From Eucalyptus grandis (Eukaryota > Streptophyta > Magnoliopsida > Myrtales > Myrtaceae), in NCBI RefSeq assembly GCF_016545825.1, contig NC_052618.1, positions 18,923,561 through 18,987,560 of the forward strand: a DNA stretch of 64,000 bases, written 5' to 3'. The notes below the pieces were generated by a model. It did no database searches, was not told the origin of the DNA, and saw nothing but the letters and a program-made list of their open reading frames with translations. The position numbers and the translations under genes were made by a program. Positions 1 to 11,740 of this stretch are shown piece after piece (within the stretch, counting starts at the first letter, position 1; each line of letters starts with the position of its first letter).

Positions 1-188
1 TTTAGCGTTAAAGCTACAGTAAGGAAATATAGTTGTTATTACCACTATTTGTAACCTAATGATCACTCACCCACAATAAATAAATAAATAAATAGACAAA
101 TGGTATTAAGAAAACAGAAATTTCAGTACGTATATGCAAACTGAGAACTTGCACGCAAAACCGACAGAGGGAGGGAGAGAGTGGATAC

Positions 189-1687
189 CTCATGCCTTCT
201 GGCTCGGGAGGGCAGTGAAACTTTGGATACACCATCATCTTCAGAAAATCTCTCCAGAGGAACACTTTGTCGACCGAAGCTCTGAAGCTCGTCCCGTATA
301 TTATGGGATCCAACAGGTGCTTCCCTTGGAACTCATTCTTCTCCTCCTCTGTCAGATCGAAAAATCCCATCAGCGCGTCGACCGTCGCCTTCATTTGACT
401 CTTGGGCACTCCGTGGTTGATCAACTACTCACATATACAACCAAAGGCTATCATCAATACATAGCGAACAACACACTGTCGGATCATGTATAAAGAGTTT
501 ATGTCATACTGATGACGAGGAATGACTCCAGCTTTTATGCCAATTACAAAAGATAGATTTAAAAAGACAAAAGCTGCCTGGTTTGATTTACGTGCAGCGC
601 CCAATCTCATGCATGCTATGTCAGGAGAATAGTTTATCATTATTTCTGTTTAGCTCCGGCATGAATGAACAATCATGGGTTGAATCAGCCAATTCAATTT
701 ATATTTTTTGGCAAAAAAAATATCCAAAGTGCCAAAACTTGACATAAGAAGACATTTAAGTGTCGAAAGTTAAAAAAGTAACACTTAAGTGCCTTTTAAA
801 AAAAAATGGGATACTTAAGTGTCACATCCGATGAACCCCACTGAAAATCTTACGTGACGATTTTTTATTAATTTTGCTCGCTTACGTGGCTTGCCCGACC
901 GACTCAGCAAAGAAACACAAAAGCGACATCGTTTTAGCACAATTCAAATTTTAATATAAAAAATAATTAAACTAAATTTAAAATCAATTTTTTTAAGAAA
1001 AAAAAGGAGCTCAGCCACTGGCTACCTTCTTCCTCCTTTTTTTAAAAAAAGGAATTGTTCCCGGAAACAAAGAATTTACTTTTTTCTACTTCTCAATTAT
1101 GTTCCAAATCTACTTCCGAGAACAAAAAAATAGAAATTTGTTTTCGGAAACAAAAATTTTACCAAACAGATTTCTATTCCAAATCTACTTACGGAAACAA
1201 AATAATAGAAATTTTCATTATTTGGCCAGTTGCCAAACGCGGTCCAAGTGTCCCAGACTTTATATTTTTCCTAGCCTTTTTTTGAGTATTATAAACAAGT
1301 TTGACCAGCGAAGATACCAACTGTTTGCTTCGGATGCTCGCCACAAAATCTAAATAAAGAAAATTACTATGAAGCAGATAATGAACAAGCTAGGAACATG
1401 CGTACCATGAAGATGCCCCAGTCTTCACAAGCCTTGGCAAGATCCGAGACGGCTTTACACCGTTGATCGGGATTACTCGAGGAGAGGAGAGAGAAGTCGA
1501 TGACGGGGATGGAGTCATCGTGGTCGGGATGAACGGCTTGATCACCAGAAGTCGGGGTGGTGAAGGCGTAGTGGGAGGGAATGGAAGTGAGGTTGGTAGA
1601 TTCAGCTAGAGTCTTAGCACTGGTTATTTTGAGCTGAGGAGAACTAGCTTCTTGATGTGGTGGTGCTACTGGGGAGACGGTATCCAT
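189..1687 (-). CDS. 2-oxoglutarate/Fe(II) dioxygenase copy 1, exons 1-2 only (runs off left edge)
   Basis: Exon 1 is 1406-1687 (282 bp, ATG at 1687) and exon 2 is 189-424 (236 bp). Exon 1 ends ATG|GTACGC and exon 2 starts after a TAG acceptor with LINHGVP, the conserved end of the DIOX_N domain, then FFDLTEEEK and WRDFLK as in DMR6-like / 2ODD19-like plant enzymes. Exon 2 ends at AG|GTATCC in phase 2, as in the fuller copy at 27256-30874. In that copy exon 3 lies about 1 kb further on, so exons 3-4 with the HxD...H iron ligands should lie left of this window. No lesion is seen in the two exons. Intron 1 (425-1405) holds two repeat fragments. The substrate cannot be told from sequence. The first two exons are certain; whether the whole gene is intact is unknown. 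Confidence 0.8.
690..1040. repeat. Half of an inverted-repeat (MULE/MITE-like) element in intron 1
   Basis: This AT-rich stretch contains repeated 'cttaagtg' words and 'gtgccaaaacttgacat', and matches one arm of the elements at 10390-10840 and 29775-30425. Only one arm is present: at about 1040, after 'ctccttttttt', it joins a different repeat. In copy 3 of the dioxygenase a related element sits at the same place in intron 1 (after 'tcaattta'), so the insertion probably predates the gene duplication. Confidence 0.5.
1041..1240. repeat. Partial dispersed repeat with 'ggaaacaaa' inverted words
   Basis: It contains 'ggaattgttcccgga' and several '(c)ggaaacaaaa...tagaaattt' words. It is nearly the same as 11530-11705, where the element is more complete. 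It has no coding capacity and looks like the right half of a non-autonomous DNA element. Confidence 0.45.
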
Positions 1688-1804
1688 TTGAGGCGAAGCT
1701 GACTCTCTTCTTCTCTATCTCTAACCTCTTTTTTGGTCTGTTCTATATCTAAACTTTGCTCTCATCAACTTAGCTTGTGGCTCGTGGACATCAAGAGTCG
1801 GTCG

Positions 1805-1811
1805 TTTTATA
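1805..1811 (-). promoter_or_regulatory. TATA box of dioxygenase copy 1
   Basis: On the minus strand the sequence reads TATAAAA, about 120 bp before the ATG at 1687. That leaves room for a 5' leader of roughly 90 bases. The same motif at the same distance is present before copy 2 (12292-12298). Confidence 0.5.
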
Positions 1812-1900
1812 CAGTGTCAATACTTGGGTTATGGAATCAAGCTGTTCCCAGATTTCCAAGATCCTCCTTCCACGTCTCTTGTTCGGATTATTCGTTTCAC

Positions 1901-3004
1901 CATACTCAAAAAATTGTCACCTATGTTCCCTATGTTCACGATATTAATTTATTAGCCAATAATGAAATGAGAGAATAGAATACACTTAACGTGAAGGAAA
2001 AAATATGATACTACAATTTCAATATAAGATCCAAAGTTTACATATTATTTATCTATAATAATATGGAGAAACTTGACAAATGTTAATGGGCATCACAAGC
2101 CCAATCTAGCGTAAAAGTCCTAATACTGAGTCATTTTATTTTTCATGTGGCATTTTCTATGTTAGAAGAAAGTGTGATTAAATATATAATTATATTATGT
2201 TGGCCACCGCCAGCTATTCTGTTATTAAATGAAGACGTGCCGTACTCAAAAAGTTGTCACCCAATATTTAATTAAATGGTCAATGGTTCCCTATGTTCAC
2301 GATATTAATTTGTTAGCCAATAATGAAATGAGAGAGTAGAATACACTTAACGTGAAGCAAAAATACGATATTGCAATTTCAATGTAAGATCCGAAAGTTT
2401 ACATATTATTTATCTATAATAATATGGAGAAACTTGACAAACTTTAATGGGCATCACATGCCCAATCTAGCGTAAATAACGCGACTTGCATCTGGTCTAT
2501 GTTCCTAGGAAAGTCCTATTAGTGAGTCATTTTATTTTTCATGTGGCATTTTCTATGTTAGAAGAAAGTGTGATTAAATATATAATTATGTTATGTGGGC
2601 CACTGCTAGCTATTCTGTTATTAAATGAAGGCGCGCTATACTAAAAAAAAAGTTGTCACCCAATATTAATTAAATGGTCAATGGTTCCCTATGTTCAAGA
2701 TATTACTTTGTTAGCCAATAATGAAATGAGAGAGTAGAATACACTTAATGTGAAGCAAAAATATGATTCTGCAATTTCAATGTAAGATCCAAAAGTTTAC
2801 ATATTATTTATCTATAATAATATGGAGAAACTTGACAAACGTTAATGGGCATCACATGCCCAATCTAGCGTAAATAACGCGACCTGCATTTGGTCTATGT
2901 TCCTAAGAAAGTCCTATTAGTGAGTTCATGTGGCATTTTCTATGTTAAAAGAAAGTGTGATTAAATATATAATTATGTTATGTGAACCACTGTCGGCTAT
3001 TCTA
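1901..3004. repeat. Promoter-derived tandem array 1 (three units of about 340-400 bp)
   Basis: Units begin near 1901, 2241 and 2638 with 'tactcaaaaagttgtcacc' or close variants. Each continues through 'ttagccaataatgaaatgagag', 'acacttaacgtgaagc' and 'tgtggcattttctatgtta'. The same words, more diverged, occur upstream of dioxygenase copy 3 (30963-31400), so the unit looks like amplified 5' flank. Units 2 and 3 hold an extra segment of about 35 bp ('taacgcgac...ggtctatgttcct') that unit 1 lacks. The array ends against a MenA exon fragment, as array 2 does at 14262. Confidence 0.75.
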
Positions 3005-3010
3005 AAATGA

Positions 3011-3101
3011 AGGAAGATCTCTATTGAGACTGAAAGCTAGTAGAAGAGAGCAGAGAGCAGAGTGCTGTGACTGCCACTTTCACAACTGATGAACCTTTCT
3101 C
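3011..3101 (-). pseudogene. MenA (ABC4) exon scrap, copy C
   Basis: The minus-strand reading begins EKGSSVVKVAVTALCSLL, the same exon as in MenA copies A (9385-9495) and B (14263-14360). The 5' end of the exon (VRLGT) is lost where it joins an unrelated repeat block at 3102. The 3' end is fused to the array at about 3005. It also has a short duplication (agagagcagagagcagag). It cannot encode a functional product. Confidence 0.7.
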
Positions 3102-4730
3102 CTCAACTCCCAAAGTTCGGCCAAGACTCTGCTCGGCCTCGGCCACGTCCAACCACGCGCCCGGCCACGACACAACCACTACTCGACACCCGCCCGAGTC
3201 GCCACTGCTAGGTCGGCTCAACTCCTCCGGTCGAGAGCCCCACTCCCGGCCAGACACCAAAAATGATGACATAAAGAGAGGCCGAGACAAAACGACACCA
3301 CGAATGGCCGCAAAAACGCCGGACAGGATTGGCCCCCAGAAAACCTAGTGAACGCCACACGTTCACTTGGACTTGAACATGAACAAAGAAGACGGACAAT
3401 GAAATTCACATAGGCATTTCATCGAACACCCGCTATACAAGAATAGAAAGAGGAAAATCAAGCCGATTAAAGCTCGACTCCACGCCTACAGTTGACACCA
3501 CAACAGACAATAAGGCTTGCCAACACTCGAGAAAAGGAAAGAAAAGAAAAGGAGCTGGGCCAAGAGGAAGCTTGGGCCGAGAAAAGGAATAGAGAAAAGA
3601 AAGGGTCGGGCCCAAGCAGGGGGAAGGAAAAGGAAGGAGGCCAGCTGGTATGTGGGCCGAGCCTTAGCGTGCCAGGTCAAGCCGGCCTGGTTCAGTTTTT
3701 AAAAAAATTATTTTCTTTATTTTCTTTTTCTTTTTTCTCTTTCTTTTTAACTAAATTTTAGTAGATTCTATTGCTATTAATGCCAATACTCATAATATCT
3801 ATATGCTTTGCAATTTAATGAAAATTATTTTGCTCAAAGGCTAAAAATTTATTCATAATTTTAGATGCAATTAGTAAATGATTAAACGGATCGTTAAAAT
3901 TTGGATGTTAACAGCTCACAATTGTTTATATATTAATTTTTTTATTTAAAGAGTGGTGGTATTTAAGAAAGCAAACATGTTTAGAATGTTAATAAATAAC
4001 GGAGAAAGTTTAATTTCCTTAGAAGTTATGATCTGATAATTCTTATTGTAGTTTCACCAATTACAATTGAAATTCTCATCAAACAATTAGCTTAATTATA
4101 ATGTTGCTTCTATATTTTAATTATGATTTCATTGACCTGCGCGAGGAGAAAACCTAAGATTAGTACCTCATCAATGTTTGTCCGTTAATGGTGGAAGAAA
4201 GGATGAAAGATGCATTTGGACTAATATATTAGTGGTGGAAAATGATGAAAGGATCATTTGCGATGGCAAAGGATGAAATGATGGGTAACTCAGCAGTGTC
4301 TATCGATTAGTTGTGGAGGAAAGGATGGAGACATGTACACTGATGATGGTGATTGGTCCAATGAAGAAACAATAATGCAGAAAAGCATCCATTTCTATGA
4401 CTAAAGAATTGATAACTGCTTAGTTAAGGCCTAACTCAGGTTAGGTTAATGAGCACCATAGTCTAAACTGAACTCCTCTTTCTTCCTCATGATTTGGCGA
4501 TTTGGGTCTTTGCTAAGGTTCTAAATTGTTTGATCTCTAGTACTAAAACTCAACTGTTGATAATTAAATATTCCAGTGAAAAGTTTTGTTTCCATCACCA
4601 AAATCCCAAGACCATGGACATGTCAAGAACCAAAATACGACTCACTGTGAAAAGAAAAAAAAAAATAATGCTTAGATATAAAGACTCACCCTCTATCACC
4701 ATTTATTGAGAATAATAGACATTAATGGAA
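3102..4730. repeat. Non-coding block R1, first copy (second at 16165-18010)
   Basis: It starts with 'ctcaactcccaaagttcggcc', passes through a GC-rich part, a purine-rich part (3510-3640) and then AT-rich DNA ending near 'tctatcaccatttat'. The same order is found at 16165-18010. ORFs here are low-complexity and not conserved between the two copies, so I see no gene. The pair marks a segmental duplication next to the dioxygenase/MenA blocks. Confidence 0.7.
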
Positions 4731-5618
4731 TCCCTTCAGTCCAATAAATTTGGAGTTAGACCCCCTGGCATTCAAAGAGAAGGAGAAGGAGAGAGACTAG
4801 GAAGCACCAACACTTTTCAAGAATTTTCGTGTCGTGTCCAACATGCTTCGACATGCAATTAATAGATGTTAGAAAATCCAATAGATGGTCAACTCTCCCG
4901 ATATGCAAGTCTAGAATTTTAACACGTATGGAGCCAATTTTAAAAATTTTCAATAATAAGGGGTTAAAATGTAAATATCTAAAAAAATAAAAATAATAAA
5001 GGGGAAAGAAGAAAACTTAATCTTCTCTTTTCTCTAACTTTCACTTAACATGACTCACAATTTTTAGTGTAAATTCATTTTAGGCTTTTTTTATTATTAT
5101 TTTTTTTTTGTGAATTTGAATCAAATTAATTTGATTGAAATAATTATAAAAATGACAATTTATTGTGTATATATAAAGAATATACATTTAATATGCGTGT
5201 CCAAAATGTCGAGATTCTTTATTTTTTGAGAAATGCCGTGTCATGTTACACATTGTATGTCCGTGTCGATGTTACTTTGAAGAGAAATCAGAGCTTTCGG
5301 TGAAAATGAAATGGACTTTTTATCTTGCCAAAAGGGCAATTGCCAGAGACAATCACAACATACAAGTTTCGAAGAAGACCTCGCGTAGAGCTGGAAATAG
5401 CAAAATAGATTTTGCTAATTTAAACCATAGCGTAGGGTAGAGACTGATGCGAAGACGCTGGGCTTGGTCTGAAGGTGCATTTCTGACATCAAATGCCACG
5501 ATTGCGCTCGCCACAGCTAGCAAACACTCGACTGAGCGTCTTTAAAAGACAATACATGAAAAGTCAAGGCTTATTTTAAATTAATAATCAATATTTTTAA
5601 ATTTATCTTCTTTTATTT
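4731..5618. other. Intergenic, AT-rich, no gene seen
   Basis: There are short ORFs only (the longest about 65 codons), long A/T runs and no recognisable domain, RNA gene or splice-like structure on either strand. Confidence 0.5.
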
Positions 5619-6190
5619 TGAGTTAATATCATGAAAAATAAAAATTTAGTATTCTTTTTGACAAATTTATTCCAAATTAATATTTTGACCATAAAAATCC
5701 TATATTAATACACTAAGAATAAATTTACCTTCTATTAACTTCTATCAAATTTAATCATTAAATTTACTGACTCAAGTGATGCATGGTGACGTGTTGTGGT
5801 CCACATGGAAATCCATAGGATAAATATCACGAAAAATTCTAAATTGACACATCTATGACAAATTTAATGATATTCATATGACAAATTTAATAATATACCT
5901 ATGACAAATTTAGGATTTCTTGTGACATTAACTTTATGGATTTCCACGTGGACTTGCCACATCACCATAACATGTCATCTATGTCAGCAAATTTAACGAA
6001 AAGACTTAACGGTAGTTAATAGATGGTATAATTGTTATAAGTATATCGTTTGGAATTTTTATTGTAAAAAAATTAGTTTTGAGTACATTTGTCATAGATG
6101 TACTAGTTCCTGATTTTTGATGGTCATAGAATTAATTTGAATTAAATTTATCATAAATGTATCAATTCAAGATTTTTCGTAATATCAACC
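5619..6190. repeat. Foldback-type repeat with terminal and internal inverted words
   Basis: The left end 'gagttaatatcatgaaaaat' is matched in reverse near 6150-6188 by 'agatttttcgtaatatcaac'. The word 'tatgacaaattta' recurs at about 5860-5920, and its inverse 'aaatttatcataaatg' occurs near 6145. 'ggaaatccata' (5808) is mirrored by 'tatggatttccacgtgg' (5934). Nested inversions like these are typical of foldback or MULE-derived non-autonomous elements. No TSD was identified. Confidence 0.45.
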
Positions 6191-6935
6191 ATTTTTTTTT
6201 TTTTTAATAAGGACAACGTAAGAGCTTTGATTTCAATGGAAAGACGCTCTTCTCGGCACATTTGCCGGACTTTACTATGATTTTTTATTGTGATTGTGAT
6301 TTTGGGGTTCTATTCAGGTAGGCTTTAACCAGGGATGTGTCGTTCTCTTTTCTAGGTTTGTCTTCTTTTTGGCACCGTAGATGAGATTGACTCATTTAAA
6401 AAGCAGCTTTAGGTAAAGGCTTCTCATTATTGAAATGAGGAGTGCTTTGCCAATAAGAAGATATAGGGTCCAAGTTAAGCCCAAGACTAATATTTCAATA
6501 AATAGAATATCATCCAAAATTGCTGTTGGAGACACAAATTTACATTTTAGAACTATGTGATCTGGATTCAATTTTTTTTTTTTTCAAATTCGATTAGCTT
6601 GATTAATTTTCTTTTATTTTTGTATGATTTCATTGCTTGTTCGAGTCTCACGAATCACGTGCAAATTATCTGAGTTAGAATCACCCACAAAAGTCAACAG
6701 CAGGAGATGAATCGGCTCTTGGGGTTTACAGGACCTTTACGTCATTTTGATGCCTCTGCACCGAAAGATGTCGGCACAGCCGGTAATGAAGGTCAGTGAG
6801 AATTACACATTTCCTCCGCAATAAACTCAGACTTTGTGTTCTCTTCTTTTCTGGCTCATAACCTCGAGGTGTGCATGAAGAAGATCCGTTGAAATACCTA
6901 AACGGGTACCGAAGCGATCTGACAGTGTATCAAAC
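6191..6935. other. 5' flank of the BAHD gene
   Basis: This is mostly AT-rich sequence with poly-T runs at 6192 and 6570. No ORF or clear TATA box was singled out. It should hold the promoter of the downstream acyltransferase if that locus was ever active. Confidence 0.35.
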
Positions 6936-8229
6936 ATGAAGGTCGAAGTACAGTCCAAGAAACCGGTCGAGCCATCTGCTCCGACGCCGAATCAAAGTCG
7001 AAAGCTCGGCCTGTCCTTCATTGACGACCTTTATTTTCTGAACATGCCGGCATCATTTACTACTATCGAGCTCGCGAAAGTACGCACGAGATCCATACGC
7101 TTCAGAGGCTTCACCGCTTGGAGGAGTCGCTTTCGGAAACACTAGCCCTCTTTTACCCTCTAGCCGGTCGGTACGTCGAAGAAGAGCTCTTCATCGACTG
7201 CAACGACCAAGGAGCGGAAGTTATCCAAGCCAAAGTGGATGGCACTCTAGATCAGCTCCTCCAGGAGATCTTGACCATGACCTTCTTAACAGCTTGTCGA
7301 AATTCCGCCGCCAGCAGCAAACAATCCACTGGTCGTAGTTCAAGTGAACAGCTTCAATTGTGGCGGATTAGCGATTAGCCTGCGCTTTTCTCACAAGATA
7401 GGCGACATGTACACCATGGCCATGTTCATGAACTCGTGGGCCACAGCATGCCGGAGCGGAATCCAGGAAGTAGTCCCGCCAAATTTCGAGCTGCCATCTC
7501 TATTCCCGGTGAAAGAACCCGCACTCATACAATGGCCCACACTCCCCTTCAGAAAAAAATTCGCACTGGCTAGACTCAAATTCAGCGGCCAAGCCCTGTC
7601 GAGAATGAAAGCCGCTTCCGATGCTTCCGACTCATCGGATTCAATAGCTAATAACAGCCAAAGGTCACGGGTGGAAATCGTGTCTGCGCTGATATGTAAG
7701 GCTCTTATCACCGTTGATCGCGTGACAAAAGGCCTGCTGAGGCCTTTTGTGTGTTCCACAGCTATCAACTTGCGTGAAAGAGTACAATTAAAGACGCCGA
7801 TGAACGCGTGCGGCAACTTCTTTGCTCAAATCACCACTCCACTTGCTGTAGAAGAGACAGAGCCCTCTTTCAATGGAATACTGAATCAGCTAGGCAACGC
7901 GCATAGGAATGCCAAATTGAAGTACGCCGATAGCAGACGCTGGTGTGTTGTGCTCGGTGGTGGCAGATTCGTTCAGGGAATTGGTGAGTGTATTAGGCAG
8001 AGATGGAGCAGACGTGATTCTAATCGATAGCTGGTGTAGATTCCCGCTCTACGACAGTGATTTTGGGTGGGGGAAGCCAGACATGGTGAGCAACTCAAGC
8101 CCTCCTCTGAGGTCGGTTGGTCTTGTGGATAGTCCAGTTGATGGTGGAATTGATGCTTGGATTACTCTAAACCAAGATGAGATGGCTCTCTTCAAACAAG
8201 ATCCTGACATTGTGGATTGTACTTCCTAG
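6936..8229 (+). pseudogene. BAHD acyltransferase, intronless, four frameshifts
   Basis: BAHD enzymes move acyl groups from CoA thioesters to alcohols or amines in the cytosol. The start is MKVEVQSKKPVEPS, typical of the vinorine-synthase-like clade. The catalytic HxxxD is seen as HKIGD (about 7395) and the structural DFGWG at about 8060, followed by an ordinary C-terminus ending at 8229. The reading frame changes four times: apparent one-base losses near 7056, 7266 and 7296 and a one-base gain near 7932. Reading across them restores collinear BAHD similarity over about 430 residues, the usual family length. No large deletion is present, so decay is recent or the shifts are consensus errors. 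The 3' end is close to that of the relic at 37455-37690. Confidence 0.85.
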
Positions 8230-8893
8230 AAATGTTCTTAATAAAAGTGCGTTTTGCCTACTAATTTGCTTTTCATTTTCATTCTATCATACTCTGCTCA
8301 TTTTCTGAATTTTGAACACTCTGGGTTCGCATAACAATTGGAAAGATGATCCTTCTTTGAAACCCTATCATGTCCTGTTATGTCGGCATCAATTTATGAT
8401 TTGTGAGCTTTCAACATGTGTTCTGAATATTCATTTGAATAGTCTATTGATTTCAATTTGGGCAGTTGAAAATTACCATCATCTTTTGTCAAGCAAGCAT
8501 TTATCTTCCATCAAGTTATATGATACACAAGGAGTTTAATCCAAATTATTTCATTGATTTCGACAATCATGCTCACATGGTGATGACTTAATCGATAATC
8601 ATGCATAAGATAACTTAATATGACACATTATAACTAAGAATAATGTATAAATGGGTTCCCTTTTTGTATACATCAATGTAAACAGAACTAGTACCTAAGT
8701 CTGCTCATCTAGCAGAGAAAGGCAAGCCCACACTTTAATACAACTACAAACAGATTGCAAAATTGTGGCCTTTTCTTGGCAACATTGACGCATGGTGGTA
8801 ATCCAACCAAGCGCCCAACCAAGTACTTCGTCACTTTCCGCATGGAAGCTCGTACCTCATCAAGTCCTTGATGCATGAGGCGAGGTCGAGAAC
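8230..8893. other. Convergent intergenic gap between the BAHD and MenA 3' ends
   Basis: This is probably the two 3' UTRs back to back. The part just after 8230 ('ttcattttcattctatcat') is shared with 37620-37690. No further gene was seen. Confidence 0.45.
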
Positions 8894-10312
8894 TTAGGCT
8901 AAGATCAACCTTGGAATATATCTCTTGGAGACAAATTTAGCTATCACCAATCCAGCAGCTAATGAAGCTCCGAACAAAGCATGTAACCTCACGCAATAAT
9001 ACTTTGCCATGAAAATTGATCTCTTGTCCTTCACGATGACATTTTGAAGAAAAAGGAACATCATTACTCTACTACTTAAATATGTAAACGAAGCACAAAA
9101 TATATATTCGACAAAGTTAATAACCTGCCCTCAACAAAAAAAAAAAAAAAAAAAACTCAGCTTCTGCGATGTTCTCTGCTTACCTCATGATTCTCGTCCA
9201 CAAAGCTAACGACCCGATTTCCCATAGGTAAGGTCAGAAGGCACAGTATCTGGAGTAGATTGTCGTCAAGATGCAAATAAGTACAACAGAGTAAGAGATT
9301 TAGGAAAACACAGATTATTTCAACATATCCTTGAGGACGAGATACTAAGAGATTTAGGAAATATGCAGTCAACAAGACACTCACAATGCAACTAGAGGGA
9401 AGATCTCTGCTGAGACCGAAAGTTAATAGAAGAGAATAGAGTGCTGTGACTGCCACTTTCACAACAGATGAACCTTTCTCTGTGCCAAGCCTAACCTGCA
9501 CATGAAATTGCAGCATTAATGTTTGAATTTGTTTCACCAAACCTCATACTACAAGGGACAACTAAGTCACCAGAGGGGATATTTTCCCGACTGTCGTATC
9601 TTCTTCCACCTGAAAAGATAAAATGACTGACAGTGAGTCTTAAGTTGTGAACCCGAGAATTTCAAGAAAATGTGGATCAAGTCGAAAGTACCTGATGAAA
9701 ATGACTGCAGAAGAGTATTAAAGAGGTTGTGAAGCCAACAAGGAGAGATGCGCACAGAACAGTCCCAGTTAAGGGAAGACAGTTCACGCTACTGTCAAAT
9801 GAAAAACATAAAAGGGCACATGTCATGATAGTGGAGCAGCAGATTTTGGGACGAAAATCAAGTATAATTACCTGTTGTTGCCCATTAACCAGTAAAAGCC
9901 CGTAGTAGCAAAAGGTCCAAATGCTGCAAAGCACAAGGGCTCTCCAAGTCCATGGTAGCTTAATCGAAATGGTGGACACTGCAGATGAGACAATTTTGGG
10001 TAAATGTGAAAGAACAGTCTCCAAGATGGATCAAGATGTGATCAATCTTTAAATACGAAGTTGTGCCCTTTGAACATCAATCTTATACTTTGAAGCTCAA
10101 AAGATCGGCTCAGATGCTTGAGCACTCCAACTAAACAAAGTACAAGTTTATAAGAACACTTCACACTACCTACCTGATATATATAACCACAGATGATAGC
10201 ACAAGCCAGTAACAGCATTGCACGTAAATGTCCTGCCTCTAGGGACACCCATGTCAGACCTATCAAGCCAAGAACAAGAAACATATAGGCTGCGAGAAGA
10301 GTTCCTGTTCGG
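8894..10312 (-). pseudogene. ABC4: 1,4-dihydroxy-2-naphthoate phytyltransferase (MenA/ABC4) copy A, 5' truncated
   Basis: This is a UbiA-family plastid membrane prenyltransferase of phylloquinone synthesis. Seven exons lie on the minus strand: 10174-10312, 9872-9978, 9692-9791, 9571-9609, 9385-9495, 9184-9249 and 8894-9028 (stop). All have AG acceptors and GT donors, and phases agree so the frame stays open throughout. Readable landmarks are SRTGTLLAAYMFLVLG, CPPFRLSYHGLGEPLCFAAF, PLTGTVLCASLLVGFTTS, the second Asp-type motif VEEDTTVGKISP, VRLGTEKGSSVVKV, TLPMGNRVVSFVDENHE and FMAKYYCVRLHA. Exons for the transit peptide and the first Asp-rich motif (NDxxDxxxD, just before SRTGT in the family) are missing. 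About 80 bp upstream the intron breaks into a TIR element at 10390. It is therefore a 3' remnant, unless exons lie elsewhere. Confidence 0.85.
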
Positions 10313-10389
10313 CTGCCAACATGTATACAGAAAAGCAATTGACAACAGTTAGATGTGTGATAATAGGAAACGTAAAGGATGCAGAGGCA

Positions 10390-10840
10390 ATTTTTTATTA
10401 ATTTTACTCGCTTACGTGGCTTGCCAGAAGGCTGACTCAGCAAAGAAACACAAAAACGACGTCGTTTTTGTGCAATTTGAATTTTAATATAAAAATTAAT
10501 TAAATTAATTTTAAAATCAATTTTTTTTTTTAAAAAAAAAAGAGGAGCTCAGCAGCCGACTGCCTTCTTCCTCCTTTTTAAAAAAAATTATTTTTAAATT
10601 TAATTTAATTAATTTTTATATTAATTATTTACTCATGTCGCGTGCAAAACGACGTCGTTTTGCACTTAACTCGCCGGAAAATCGTCACGTTAGTATTTTG
10701 GCTGAATTTTCTTGTCGTTGGTACTTAACTAATCTATTTTACTATGATTTTAGCATTTAAGAATCACTTTCCTAACTTTTAGCATTTAAGTGTTCATTTG
10801 TGCCAAATTTTGGCACTCCAAGGACGCATTTAGTAACGCT
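10390..10840. repeat. Inverted-repeat TIR element (nearly complete)
   Basis: The arms face each other around a GC spacer at about 10545-10575. Left 'aaaaacgacgtcgtttttgtgc' is mirrored by right 'gcaaaacgacgtcgttttgcac', with AT-rich mirrored sequence between. The right end carries 'ttagcatttaagtg' and 'tgccaaattttggcactcc', matching the outer arm of the copy at 690. The outer left arm is missing because the element is joined directly to a MenA intron. Confidence 0.55.
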
Positions 10841-10859
10841 TCTATTCTCATGAATAATT

Positions 10860-11740
10860 TCTAATAAGAAATGATTCTTTTTTATTCTGCTACTAGAAAC
10901 AATTTATAAACATTTTAAGGCGTTTGATAATTGTCCAAAATTTTTATTCTTGGAATAACATTGTATTTGGTACCGTTCTCAAAATTTCTACTCCAAATAA
11001 TTTATTTTTAATTTTTAAATAATTTTATTACTTTTTTCTTTTCTTTTTTCTCTCTTCTTCCTCAGCCTGTCGTCAGCCTTAGAACCACCGGCAATTGGCC
11101 AGACGAGGGCTGATGACCTCATCGGAGGGTCGTCAACCCCTTGCAAGGCCATGCCTCATTAGTCGAGCCTCGTTGGTAGCTGGGCAAGGCTCGACCTCGT
11201 GGCGCCACCACGAGGTCGGCCTCACCTTGGTTGAGCGACATCAACTTCATGGTGGCCCGGTGAGGTCAAGCCCTATTGGCAGCTTGGCGAGCTCGGCCTC
11301 ACCAGATCCGGGCAAGGTCGAGCCTCGCCCAGCCTAGCTAGGACTCTACCGAGCCTCGCCCGACCAAGCGAGGCTTGTTGAAGCTCACCCAACCGGTTGT
11401 TGGCGATCGGAGGAGGCAGCAACGGCTAATGGCGGCAGCGGTGGTGGAAAAAGAAGAGAAAATGAATTAAAACAAGAAGGAAAGAAGAAGAGAAAAGAAA
11501 AGAAAAAATATGGGTTGGCTTGATTCTGGAATTGTTCCCTGAAACAAATAATGTATTTTTTTTTTTCTCGATTATGTTCCAAATTTACTTCCGAAAACAA
11601 AAAAAAAATAGAAATTTGTTTTCGGAAACAAAATTTTTACCAAACGGATTCCTATTCTAAATCTACTCATGGAAACAAAAGAATAGAAATTTTTATTATT
11701 TGGCCAACTGCCAAACGCGTCCCAAGTGTCCCCGACTTTA
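10860..11740. repeat. Dispersed element with GC-rich core and AT-rich mirrored ends
   Basis: The ends are AT-rich with 'aaaatttctactcc' on the left and 'ggaattgttccctga', 'ttcggaaacaaaa' on the right. The core (11075-11400) is rich in 'gaggctcg'/'cgagcctcg' words. The open frame at 11095-11337 lies in the GC core and shows no protein family. The right half recurs at 1041-1240. It is probably a non-autonomous DNA transposon. Confidence 0.45.

Noticed and set aside
7391..7816. 141-codon minus-strand ORF
   Set aside because: Antisense of the BAHD gene, whose motifs are on the plus strand.
9677..10024. ORF reading WTWRALVLCSIWTFCYYG
   Set aside because: Wrong frame of a MenA exon; the correct frame gives CPPFRLSYHG and fits splice phases.
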